Source: Sporichthyaceae bacterium | GTDB lineage: Bacteria > Actinomycetota > Actinomycetes > Sporichthyales > Sporichthyaceae | DNA: 38,929 bases | Reading direction: 5' to 3' | NCBI GenBank assembly: GCA_036493475.1 | Contig: DASXPS010000172.1 | Location: 1 to 38,929, forward strand | The notes under the pieces: generated by a model | The model's input: the letters and a program-made list of their open reading frames with translations, nothing else | What the model was told of the DNA's origin: nothing | Database searches by the model: none | In this document: piece after piece, positions 24,476-35,000 of the stretch | Layout of the letters: the number at the start of each line of letters is the position of its first letter | How positions within the stretch are numbered: position 1 is the first letter of the stretch | Translations under genes and position numbers: made by a program

Positions 24476-27400
24476 GCTGAAACCGTCCTCTCGCGATGGT
24501 GGCCGGGGCTGAGCTCGGCCGTGATGGGTCCGTCGGCGGCCAGCGCCACCACGTAGGTACGTGGCGGCAATCCGGACCGGCTGGTGATGCAGCTGATGTC
24601 CACGCAGTACGTGGCCGGCTTTTCTGAGCCTTCGTCAGCCACGGTCACCCAGATCTGTCGTGTCTGCGCGGACACGACGGCGAAGTCCCGCGGCCGGCCC
24701 TGCAGTCCGGTCCCGCGCGCCTTCGCGACGGCCTCCTTCGCCGCCCAGAAGCGGGTGAACCACACCTCGGGCGAATCACCGGTGGCCAGGCAGGCCGCCA
24801 ATACGTCGCGCTCCGCGGGCGCGAGTGCGAACTCCACCGTGCCCGGTGGACGCTCCGACACCTGCTCTATGTCGATGCCCACCCCGAAGCCCGCGGCGGG
24901 CCGGGCGACCGCGACGGCCGTGTCGGCGCAATGCGCCACCGAGACCTCCAGGCCGGGCAAAACCCGACCGTGCATCCCGCTGACCCGCGGCTTGCCGTTT
25001 TCGTCGTTACCCACGAAGATCTCCGCCGGCCAGAGCGGGCCCTCACCATCCGCCCACAGCAGGTGCCGCACCGCGTCCTTGACGGCCAACCGCCCCAGCA
25101 CCCAACCCCGGCGCCGACGTGGCGGCTGCCGTTCGGCCAACTGCCGTTCGGCCGCGCTCAAGTACCGCCGCATCACGATGTCCCGGGTGGCCAGATCCGC
25201 AGAGTGATCGACCATCAGCACCCAGCCGTCGGGCTGCACGGTGCCGTGCGCGTTGCGTTCCACGCAGCGCTCCACCGGCAACGACGCCGCGTCCGAGTCG
25301 AACCGTCGGTCGCGCCAGCCCGACACTTCCGCCCACACCACGTCGCGCCCGCCGGGTCCGGGCACGCACAGCTGCACGTCGGCGGCCAACGTCTCCTCGG
25401 AACACTCGACGATCCGGATGTGGCAGCTCACCTGGACGCCGGGCGCCGGGGCCGGGGCGTGGAACCGAATCGCGCGCATGCCGATCGGGAAGACCAGGGT
25501 GCGGTCGACCCCACGCGCCATGATCCAGCAACCCAGGATCTGCCCGACGTTGTCCAGCAGTGCCCCCGGCGCCGCGGGTGCGGTGATGACCCCGCGGATG
25601 TGCGCCGGACCGATCGCCGAGAGGGCACTGACCGCCTGGAACGCGGGCCCGTGGAACATCCAGCGCCGCGCATACATCTGAGCCGCCGTCAGCGGCGGTG
25701 GTTCCTCGGCGGGATCGATCAGCCACGGGTCGGGCGGGGGTGGGTAGGCCCCGGCCAGTTCCACCGTGCCCCGGGCGCAACCGCCGAAGGTCGCCGCCAA
25801 CCGACCGTCCGCGGTCGGCTCGAGGCCGACGTCGATGCTGCTTGCCGGGATCACCGGTACCCACCGCTCGAACCGCAGGTCGTGCAGCGCCACCACCACG
25901 CCACCGGGGTTGGTCGCCCGGGCAGCATCGGCCAGATGCTCCACGATTGTGGTCGCCGGGATGACCGGGAACCGATCGGAGGCATCGGGCCAGCCCGGAC
26001 GCTGGCTGAAGAAGCAGTGGTCCGCCAGATAGGGCATGGACTCCAGGGAAACCGGCAACACCGCATGCGAGGGGGCCGGCCATTGCACGGGCCGTCCCGG
26101 TGGTGCCGTCACCTGAGGTGGGGTCAGGTTCGATGGGACCTCGCGGCGTGCAGCGAGCGCATCGCGGCCCGCCGTGAGCAGCGCCAGCGCGGAGCGCTCG
26201 GCCTCCCCGATCAGCGCCTCGAACTCGGCCACCGCCGGGAAATGTTCGGCGAGTTCGCGCAGTTCCGTCCGCGCGGCCGCCGGTGCATGCGCCCCCATCC
26301 CGGCCTGCAGGCCGGGCAGTTGCTCGGAGTTCAACGAAACCAACGAGCCGCCCAAGTTCAGCCGCACGCTTGGCGCCCGGTTCCGGGTGGGAGCCAGGGC
26401 AGTCAGGTCGACGTCGGCACCGCCGGCCCACAACGCTGTGGCCGCCAGTCGGAGCTGCGCCAGGCCTTCGCGCCGCGCGGATGCCGCCGCGATGGTCAAG
26501 TGGTCCTGCTCCCGCAGGGTATCGGCGACCAACCCCGTCAACTGGCCAACCCCGACCTGCACGAAGGCCCGGAAGCCCGCGGCGTACATGGCCTGCAGCA
26601 GCGGGCGGAAGCGCACCGGTTCCAGCAGATGGCGCGTGTGCAGAGCACGCACGGCCGCGGCGTCGGCGGGGAATTCGGCCGCCGTGGTGGCCGACCAGAC
26701 CGGAATGCTCGCCGGGTGGATGCCGAAGAGATTCGCGCTGCGCCGGATCGACTCCAGATACGGCTCCAGCATCGGGGTGTGGAATCCGGACCGGAACGGC
26801 AGGACCTGCCCGAGCACGCCGCGGGCCCGCATCGCCAGGACGAACGCGTCCACCTCGTCGTTGGGCCCGCACACGATTGTCTGCTGCGGGGCGTTGTCGT
26901 GGGAGAGAACGATCCGGGTCCCGGTCGGGGAGGACGCCGACAGGGCAAGTTCGTCGAGCACGAGTTCCGCGCTCGCGCCCACGGCGGCGTAGGCCAGGCC
27001 GGGCACCTGGACCGCATCCGGGTCGTAGCCGGCCAGGAAGTTGTCGAGGTCCTCCGCGCAGTAGAGGCCGCCGGCAACCATGGCGCTCCACTCACCGACG
27101 CTGTGGCCGGCGACGGCATCCGGGACGATCGCGATCCGGCGCAGCGCGCTGTCCAGCAGACGGCCGACGGTCATCACCCCGACCATGTGCCGACCCACGT
27201 CACCGACGATGTCGGCGCCCTCGAACAGCTCTGCCGCGGGCAACCGCAAGTGTGCCGACACATCGGCCACCCGCGGCGCGAACGTGTCCTCCAGGCCGGG
27301 AAACAGGAACGCCACCCGGCCCCGGCCCGGGCCGAGCAACGGCTCCGGGGAAAACCAGACGTCGCTGCGGCCGCGCCAGGCCTGGCCGCGTTCGACCGCC

Positions 27401-29064
27401 CAGCGGGCAAGCGCGAGCCGCTTCTCGGTCGGCTCGACAATGCCGAGCCGACACGGCGGGGCGTTGCGGACATCGTCGGACAGGCCGGCCGCCACCACCT
27501 CGGCGTCGGGGGCGTCGAGCATCCGGGCGAGCGCGTCCGGCGCGGACGCCGCCAGGCGCAGCACCCGCTCCGGCTCATTGATCCGGACCCGTTGGCTCGG
27601 GGTGGACCCCGTCCCGGACCAGGCGGGCGTGGCGGCCCCGGGGGCCTGCTCCAGCACGACGTGCGCGTTGATGCCGCCGAAGCCGAAGGCGTTCACGCCG
27701 GCGCGGCGCGGGCCGTCGGACTCCCAGGGTGCGGCCGCAGAGATGGTGCGGAACCGGGTGCCGGCCAGTGCCGGATGCGGTTGGTCGCAGTGCAGCGTCG
27801 GCAGCAGGACGCCATGGTGGACGGCCAACGCCGCCTTGACCAACGAGGCCACGCCGGCGGCCGGCATGGTGTGCCCGATCATCGACTTGACCGAGCCGAG
27901 CACGGCGCGTGCCCGATCTCCCTCCGGTCCGCCGAACACTTCCTGAAGGGTCGTCAGTTCCGCGGCATCGCCGACCGGCGTCCCGGTGCCGTGGGCCTCG
28001 AGCAGACCGATCGAGCCGGGCGCGGTGGGATCCAGGCCCGCTGCCGCCCAGGCCGCCCGCACGGCCCGGGTCTGCCCGCCGGGGTCGGGGTTGGCCAGCG
28101 CCGCCGTCCGCCCGTCGCTGGCCACGCCCGTGCCGCGGATCACCGCGTACACGCGGTCACCGTCGCGCTCGGCATCGGCCAGCCGCTTGAGGACCACGAC
28201 GCCGGTGCCCTCGCCCATGAGCACACCGTCGGCATCGCGGTGGAACGGCCGGATCCGCTGGCTCGCCGACAGCGCGCCCAGCTGCGTGAACACGCTCCAC
28301 ATCGTGATGTCGTGGCAGTGGTGCACGCCGCCCGCCAGCATGACGTCGCAGCGTCCCCGGATCAGCTCCGCCACGGCCGCATCCACCGCCACCAGCGAGG
28401 AGGCGCACGCCGCGTCGACGGTGCTGGCCGGACCGCGCAGGTCCAGACGATTCGCGATCCGCGACGCCGCCAGATTGGGCACCAGCCCGATGGCGGACTC
28501 GGGACGATCCGGGCCCAGCTGGGCCACGAAGGCGTCGCGGATGGCGCCGAGCTGCTCGGCCCCGAGCTGCGGTGCCAGCTGGCCGAGGGTGCGCAGCATC
28601 TGGTGCACGGTGCGCACCCGCTGGTCCAGCCGGACCAGACCGGGTGTCAGATATCCACCCCGGCCCAGGATCACGCCGACGCGGTCGCGGTCGGGCAGCC
28701 GGTCCGGTCCGCCGGCATCGGCGATCGCCGCCTCGGCCACGTGCAACGCGATCAGCTGATCCGGTTCGATCGCGGACACCGAACTGGGCATGATCCCGAA
28801 TCGAGTGGGTTCCACCACGGCGTATTCGTCGACGAACCCACCTCGGCGGCAGTAGATCCGGTCCGGTGCCGCCGGGCCGGTCGCGTTCGCCGCGGACGGG
28901 TCGTAGTACGCCGGATCCCACCGGTGCTCGGGGACCTCGGCGATGGCGTCGATGCCCGCCACCAGGTTGCGCCAATAGGTGTCCAGATCGGGGGCACCGG
29001 GCAGCAGCACGGCCATCCCGACGATGGCGACACCGTCCGGCCGTCCACCGCCGACGGCGCCCAT
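24472..29064 (-). CDS. PKS2: KS-AT-DH-phosphopantetheinyl transferase polyketide/fatty-acid-like synthase subunit
   Basis: 1530 residues. KS is residues 12-475, with Cys220 (VDAACASSL), His358 (EAHGTGT) and His398 (SMIGHT): a full triad, unlike a chain-length factor. AT is about 583-860, with Ser655 (GHSVGE) and His762 (SGFHTPML). The entry motif is PGLEDTF instead of PGQGSQ, so this AT is divergent. DH is about 1000-1250, a double hot-dog with His1016 (YLADHCFF) and Asp1171 (LLDNVGQ). The C-terminal PPTase is about 1320-1480, with GIDIE (Asp1398, Glu1400) and FWAAKEAVAK (Lys1443), a fusion also known from enediyne synthases. The start ATG shares one base with the PKS1 stop (TGATG). Together with PKS1 it forms a PUFA/heterocyst-glycolipid-like iterative synthase. 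Confidence 0.92.
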   Translation of the reverse strand: MGAVGGGRPDGVAIVGMAVLLPGAPDLDTYWRNLVAGIDAIAEVPEHRWDPAYYDPSAANATGPAAPDRIYCRRGGFVDEYAVVEPTRFGIMPSSVSAIEPDQLIALHVAEAAIADAGGPDRLPDRDRVGVILGRGGYLTPGLVRLDQRVRTVHQMLRTLGQLAPQLGAEQLGAIRDAFVAQLGPDRPESAIGLVPNLAASRIANRLDLRGPASTVDAACASSLVAVDAAVAELIRGRCDVMLAGGVHHCHDITMWSVFTQLGALSASQRIRPFHRDADGVLMGEGTGVVVLKRLADAERDGDRVYAVIRGTGVASDGRTAALANPDPGGQTRAVRAAWAAAGLDPTAPGSIGLLEAHGTGTPVGDAAELTTLQEVFGGPEGDRARAVLGSVKSMIGHTMPAAGVASLVKAALAVHHGVLLPTLHCDQPHPALAGTRFRTISAAAPWESDGPRRAGVNAFGFGGINAHVVLEQAPGAATPAWSGTGSTPSQRVRINEPERVLRLAASAPDALARMLDAPDAEVVAAGLSDDVRNAPPCRLGIVEPTEKRLALARWAVERGQAWRGRSDVWFSPEPLLGPGRGRVAFLFPGLEDTFAPRVADVSAHLRLPAAELFEGADIVGDVGRHMVGVMTVGRLLDSALRRIAIVPDAVAGHSVGEWSAMVAGGLYCAEDLDNFLAGYDPDAVQVPGLAYAAVGASAELVLDELALSASSPTGTRIVLSHDNAPQQTIVCGPNDEVDAFVLAMRARGVLGQVLPFRSGFHTPMLEPYLESIRRSANLFGIHPASIPVWSATTAAEFPADAAAVRALHTRHLLEPVRFRPLLQAMYAAGFRAFVQVGVGQLTGLVADTLREQDHLTIAAASARREGLAQLRLAATALWAGGADVDLTALAPTRNRAPSVRLNLGGSLVSLNSEQLPGLQAGMGAHAPAAARTELRELAEHFPAVAEFEALIGEAERSALALLTAGRDALAARREVPSNLTPPQVTAPPGRPVQWPAPSHAVLPVSLESMPYLADHCFFSQRPGWPDASDRFPVIPATTIVEHLADAARATNPGGVVVALHDLRFERWVPVIPASSIDVGLEPTADGRLAATFGGCARGTVELAGAYPPPPDPWLIDPAEEPPPLTAAQMYARRWMFHGPAFQAVSALSAIGPAHIRGVITAPAAPGALLDNVGQILGCWIMARGVDRTLVFPIGMRAIRFHAPAPAPGVQVSCHIRIVECSEETLAADVQLCVPGPGGRDVVWAEVSGWRDRRFDSDAASLPVERCVERNAHGTVQPDGWVLMVDHSADLATRDIVMRRYLSAAERQLAERQPPRRRRGWVLGRLAVKDAVRHLLWADGEGPLWPAEIFVGNDENGKPRVSGMHGRVLPGLEVSVAHCADTAVAVARPAAGFGVGIDIEQVSERPPGTVEFALAPAERDVLAACLATGDSPEVWFTRFWAAKEAVAKARGTGLQGRPRDFAVVSAQTRQIWVTVADEGSEKPATYCVDISCITSRSGLPPRTYVVALAADGPITAELSPGHHRERTVSA

Positions 29065-32000
29065 CACCAGCCCGACGCGGTGTAGACGACCGAGCGCAGC
29101 GCCTCGGGTCCCCAGGCGAGTTCGCGCAGCAGGGCGCGCGTGCCGGCCTCGGCATCGATCAGGCGGATCCCGCGGCGCGTGTAGTCCCGGGCGAGTTCGG
29201 CGGACACCATGCCCCCGTGGATTCCGCAGGGCGACCACGGGCCCCAGTGCACGGTCAAGCACCGGCCTCCGGTTCGCCGCGACCAGCGCGCGCCAAGGGA
29301 CTCCAGGGCGTCGTTGGCCGCGGCGTAGTCGACCTGGCCGCGGTTGCCCAATGCGCCGGCGACGCTGCCGAACAGGACGGTGAAGCGCGGGCCGTCGGGC
29401 AGCTCGCCCAACGTGTCCAGCAGCGCGCGTGCTCCGTCCGCCTTGGTGGCGAACACCCGCGCGAACGAGCGGGCGTCCTTCTCGGCGAACAGCTTGTCCT
29501 CGATGACGCCCGCCGCGAACACCACGCCGTCCAGTCGTCCGTACGCGGCGTGTACTTCCTTGGCGGCGCGGCTCAGCGCCGTCGGGTCCGCGGCGTCCAC
29601 CGCGCGGTAGTGCGCCGCTGAACCCAGCACGGTCAGCTCGGCGAGCGTGGCGGTCACCTCTCGGGCCGCCAGCAGGGCACCCGCGAATGCGTCGATCTCT
29701 GACATCGGGAGTCCCCGGTGGGCGAGCACGGCGCGCAATTGGGTCCGATCCAGCGCCGCGGCGGTGTCCGAGTCCTCGGGCTCGGTGGGCAGCGGGGTAC
29801 GGCCCAGCAGCTCCAGCCGGCACCCCGACGTGGCGGCGAGCAGCGCGGCGAACCGGGCGGTGATGCCCCGGGCACCGCCGACGAGCAGGACGACCGCGTC
29901 CCGATCCAGGCCCAGGGCCGCAGCCTCCGACGCCCCCTCTCCGGCCGGTCCGGCGCCGGTGTGCGCCAGGACGCCGAGATCGGATTCCACCAGGGCCAGG
30001 CCACGGCGACCCACAGCGCCGCGCAGCACCACGGGCTCGCGATCCTCGGCCAGCAACTCCGCGACGACAGCGTTGGCGACGCTCTCGCCCGCGGTGTCGT
30101 CGACCTCGATCAGCCGCACGAGCATGTCCGGGTATTCGCGGGCCAGACTGCGCACGAGCCCGCGCAGGCCATCGGCCCGTCCGGAGGAGGCCGCAAGCCC
30201 GTCCACGGCCGGGCGGACCGCGAACAGTAGGCGAGGACGAGCGCGCAACGCGGCCTGCAGGGCGGGCACGCAGGTCGGCAGGACATCCGGGCCCTCGTCG
30301 CAGAGCGGGTCGAGCAGCAGCACACCGTCGATCGAGTCGTCGGCCGCGCCGGCCTCATGGGTCGCCTCACGCAGGAGCACCTCGACGCCGTGACCGCTCA
30401 GCCGGGCGGCGACGTCGCCCGCGACGGCGGCTCCGCCCAGGACGAGGACCCGCGTTCCGGCCAGGGTGGCGATGTCGGCCGCGCCCGCGGACAGCGGGGT
30501 CTCGACGTGCACCAGGCGGACCGGCGGGTGTCCGGTGATCCCCGGCTGCGCCACCGGCACCGATTCGGCGGCCGGCGGGCCGACCAGCCGAGCGGTGAGC
30601 CAATCGGTGACCGCGAGTGCGGTGCGGGCCCGGGACAGCTCCTCGAGCTCTGCATCACTGAGTGCATCCAGACCGGCTCGGCCGCCACCGGCGAGTCGCT
30701 GGGCCAGCAGACCCACAATCTCCGTGCGTTTGATGGAGTCGATCGACAGATCGCTCTCCAGGTCGAGCTCCGGTTCGATCATCTCGGGGGGGTAGCCGGT
30801 GCGCTCTGCGACGATCTCGATGACGATGCGCAGCACCGCGTCGTGATCGAGCGTCTCGACGGTCGGCGACTCGACGACGATCGGCACGATGCCCGACGCC
30901 GCGACGGAGGCCGGCGACATGACGGGTGCGGGCGCCGCCAGTGCCGGGCCGGACAGCGGAGCCGTGGCGGCCCGCGGGACGAACGATCCGTCAGAACCCA
31001 GGCGAGCCAGCAGAACGTCACGCTGCGCGGCCAACATCTCTCGACCCGCTCGCAGGAAGTCCGCGATCAACGCGTCCGTCGCGGCTTGGAACGAGTACCC
31101 ATCCGCCGGCGTTGCCACCAATGGCTCCTTGATCATGTGGGTCGGCGCCAACGCACCGGGCAAGTAGTTGCCGTTCGCGGTACGGACGAGCTGCCCGTCC
31201 ACGGTCCAGCCGGGGTGACGCGAAACCGGCGCGGTGGCGGCGTCAACGGCGTCGCGCCCGCGTAGCAGGCGTCCGGGGTCGACGTCGACGCCGCAGACGG
31301 CCAGTGCGGCCAGCGCATCGAGAAAACCGGCGATGCCATCCCGCCGGTCCTCCAGCGCAATGGCCCGGTGGGGTCGGTCGCCGAGCACGGCCGATACGCA
31401 GCGGGTGAGTACCGCACCGGGCCCCGCCTCGACGAACACCCGAGCGCCCGCCGCGTACATGGCCTCGATCTGGTCCACGAATCGCACCGGCGACACGAGC
31501 TGGGCCGCGAGCTCGGTCCGAATGTGCGCGGGGTCCGCCGGGTATACCGCGGCGGTGCGGTTGGCGAACACCGGCAATTCCGGGGAGCGGATCTCGCGGG
31601 TGGCCAGCACGTGGGCGAACAAGGAGCCCGCATCGGCCACGACGGGACTGTGGAACGCGCACGCGACCGGGATCCGCTTGACCGAGAAGCCGGCCGCGGC
31701 CAGTTCCCCGATCGCCCGCTCGACCTCGTCCGTGCCACCGGAGATCACGGTTTGCCGCGGGGCATTGAGATTCGCCGCGACAACCTGCCCGCACAGTCCG
31801 GCGGCGGCCAGCACGGCCTCGACCTCGGCGGCACCGGCGGTCACCGCGGCCATCGCGCCGGGGTCGGCGCCCTCGCCGACCGCCTGGAGAATCACCCGGC
31901 CGCGTTCGTGGCTGAGCAACGGCAGGTCCTCGGCCGCCAGCACGCCGGCCGCACACAGCGCGACCAGTTCGCCGTAGCTGTGCCCGGCGAGCAGATCGGG

Positions 32001-35000
32001 ATACACGCCGGCCATCGCCAGCAGGTCGGCAGCGGCCAGGCCAACCATGCCCAGGACGGGTTGGGCAATCCGGGTGTCCACCACTCGCGCCCGCGCCGCC
32101 GCGGTGGCTTCCGGCGTGAATGTCGCCGCGGGAAACAGCACCTCGGCGTACTCCGCACCCCACTGCAGGTACCGCTGCAATGCCGGGAAGGCCGCGAACA
32201 ACTCGGCGAACATTCCGACCCGCTGGCTGCCCTGCCCCGGAAACACGAACGCCACGCGGGAGGAATCTGATCTGCCCTCAGTTAGGACATCGGCCGGGTC
32301 GGAGTCGGCCAGGTGCAGCCCTGCGGACGGTGCGGGATCCGTTGCCAGGGCGCCGTGCAGCAGCACGACGAGTTCCGCGACGTCCGCGGCGACGATCGCG
32401 ATCTGGACCGGCCCGTGCCCGGCTTCGGCCCGGTGCGCCGCCGCCAGCGCGAGGTCGCGCAGGCGCCAGGGGTTTGGCTCGAGTTCGGCCAGCCGTAGCA
32501 GTTCGGTCACGCCGCCTCGAGCCCGGGCGGAGTCCGCGCCGCGGAACAGGAACAACTCGGCGGGCCACTGGTGCTGTCCGTGCCTCGGGGCCGGACTCTC
32601 GTGGGCCCGCAGCACGGCATGGAAGTTGGTGCCGCCGAAGCCGAACGAGCTGATCCCGGCGACACGTTGCGCCCCGCGCGCCACCCATGGGCGGGCCTCG
32701 GTGTGGAAGGCGAACGGGCTGGTCGCCGGCTCCCAGGCGGGGTTCGGCCTGGTGAGGTGCAGCGTTGGCGGCTTGACGCCGGTGTGCAACGCCAGCGCGA
32801 CCTTGATCGTCCCGGCCAGGCCGGCGGCACACTTGGTGTGGCCGATCTGCGATTTGACCGACCCGAGCGCGCAACTGCCCGGTGCCGCTCCCGCCCCGGT
32901 GAATAGTTCGGTCAGCGTGGTCAGCTCTGTGCGGTCGCCGACCACGGTGCCGGTGCCGTGAGCCTCGAGTAACCCGACGTCGGCCGGCCCGATGCCGGCG
33001 CTGCGATACGCGCGTTCCAGCGCCGCCCGTTGGCCCTCGGGGCGGGGCGCGGTCAGACCCAGTGACCGTCCATCACTTGCACTGCCGACTCCGGCCACCA
33101 CCGCGTAGATGCGGTCGCCGTCACGTTCCGCGTCCACCAGGCGCTTGAGCACCAGGCAGGCCGCACCCTCCCCGAGCGCGATGCCATCGGCACCGGAGTC
33201 AAAGGCCCGCGAGCGTCCGGTGGGCGACAGCGCCTGCACGGAGGCGAAGAGCAGGTAATCGGCGATCCCGTTGTGCAGGTCGGCACCCCCGCACAGCACC
33301 ATGTCCGCGGTCCCCGCGACGAGCTGACTGCAGGCCACGTCCAGCGCCGCCAGCGACGAGGCGCAGGCCGCGTCCACCGTGAAGTTCGACCCGCCGAGGT
33401 CGAGCCGGTTGGCGATCCGCCCGGCGATGACGTTGGACAGCGTGCCCGGGAACGTGTCCTCGGTGACGACCGGCAACTGCGCCGCGATCCCGTCCGGAAC
33501 GCCACCGAGGTAGCCGGGCAGCAGTGATCCCACCATTCCCGCGCCGGCCAGGTCGCTGCCCGCTTCGGCACCGAAGATCACGCTGGTGCGGGCGCGATCG
33601 AAGGCCCGGCCGGCGCCCTGCCCCAGCGGGTCGTAGCCGGCGTCGAGCAGGGCCCGGCGAGCGACCTCGAGGGAGAGCAATTGGACCGGCTCGATGCTGC
33701 CGAGTGCGGTCGGCGGGATCCCGTAGCTCAATGCGTCGAAGGGCACGGGTGAGAGGAAGCCGCCCCACTTCGACGGGGTGGTGCCCGAAGCGCCGTCCGC
33801 GGACCAGTAGATCGCCGGGTCCCAACGCTCGGGCGGCACCTCGGTCACCGCATCGACACCGGCGACGATGTTGGCCCAGAACGCGGCCAGATCCGGCGAT
33901 TGTGGGAAGACGCAGGCCATGCCGACCACGGCGATGTCCAGGGGCGCCGCAGCGGCCTCATCCACCGCTGTGTCGCGATCCTGACGGTGCGTCAGTGCTT
34001 GGGCGATGAGAAGTTCGGCGGCACCGGTGCTGACCGCGGCGTGCAGGTCGGCGATCGTGGTGACGTCGTCACGCAGGACCGTCACCTGACCCGCCATGAA
34101 CATGCCGCGGGTGATCTGCCCGTCCTCGTCGATGTCCACCAGGTCATCGCCGACCCGTTCCAGGCCCTTGCTGGCGATGCGCAGCCGCCCGAGATTGAGG
34201 TTCTCCAGGCGCTCCCAGATCTCCCGCTCGGCCACCCCGGCGGCCCGCAAATCCTCGCGCTGCGCCTCGAACTCGGCGGTGAACGCGCTCGGCACACACC
34301 GGGTGACGTGCCCCGGCGCCGTCTGCAGCAGCGCCGTCGCCTGCGCGCGCAGCGCCTGCCGCTGGAACTCCGGGAGCACGGCGCCGCAGGACACCGCCTC
34401 GGCGGTGAACAGGTAGGAGGTCCCCATCAGGCAGCCCGCCAGCAACCCACCGCCATCCGCCGTGCGCGGTGCCAACGGCGCGGCCATCGCGGCGACCAGC
34501 GCGGCCGACCGCTCGTCATGGATGCCTCCGGCAAACAGCACCTCGACCCGCTCAGTGCCCTTCGCGGTGGCCAGGAAGTCCTCCAGGACGGCCAGTTGCG
34601 TCTCCCACAGCGCGAAGCTGTGCCGCGGACCGATGTGGCCACCGCACTCGGCGCCCTCGAAGATGAAGCGGCGTGCCCCATCGGCGAGGAACTGCTGCAG
34701 CAGACCCGGCGAGGGCACGTGCAGGAACGTGGTGATGCCAACGTCCTCCAACGCGCGCGCCTGCGACGGGCGACCGCCCGCGATGATCGCGTGGGTCGGA
34801 CGGGCGGCGCGCACCTCGGCCAGTTGGGCGCTGCGCACGTCTTCCGGGGCGAAGCCGAGCACGCCGACACCCCAGGGCGCGTTCCCGACCTCGGCCGCGG
34901 TCTGCGCAAGCATCGCCCGGGTCTGTTCGGGCCCGGCCAGGGCCAACGCCACGAACGGGAGCGCGCCCCCGGCGGCCACCGCGGCGGCGAACCGCGGCTG

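Noticed and set aside
24931-29085. Plus-strand open frame of 1384 codons opposite PKS2
   Set aside because: The antisense strand of PKS2 has recognisable KS, AT, DH and PPTase motifs; the plus-strand frame has low-complexity composition and no motifs.
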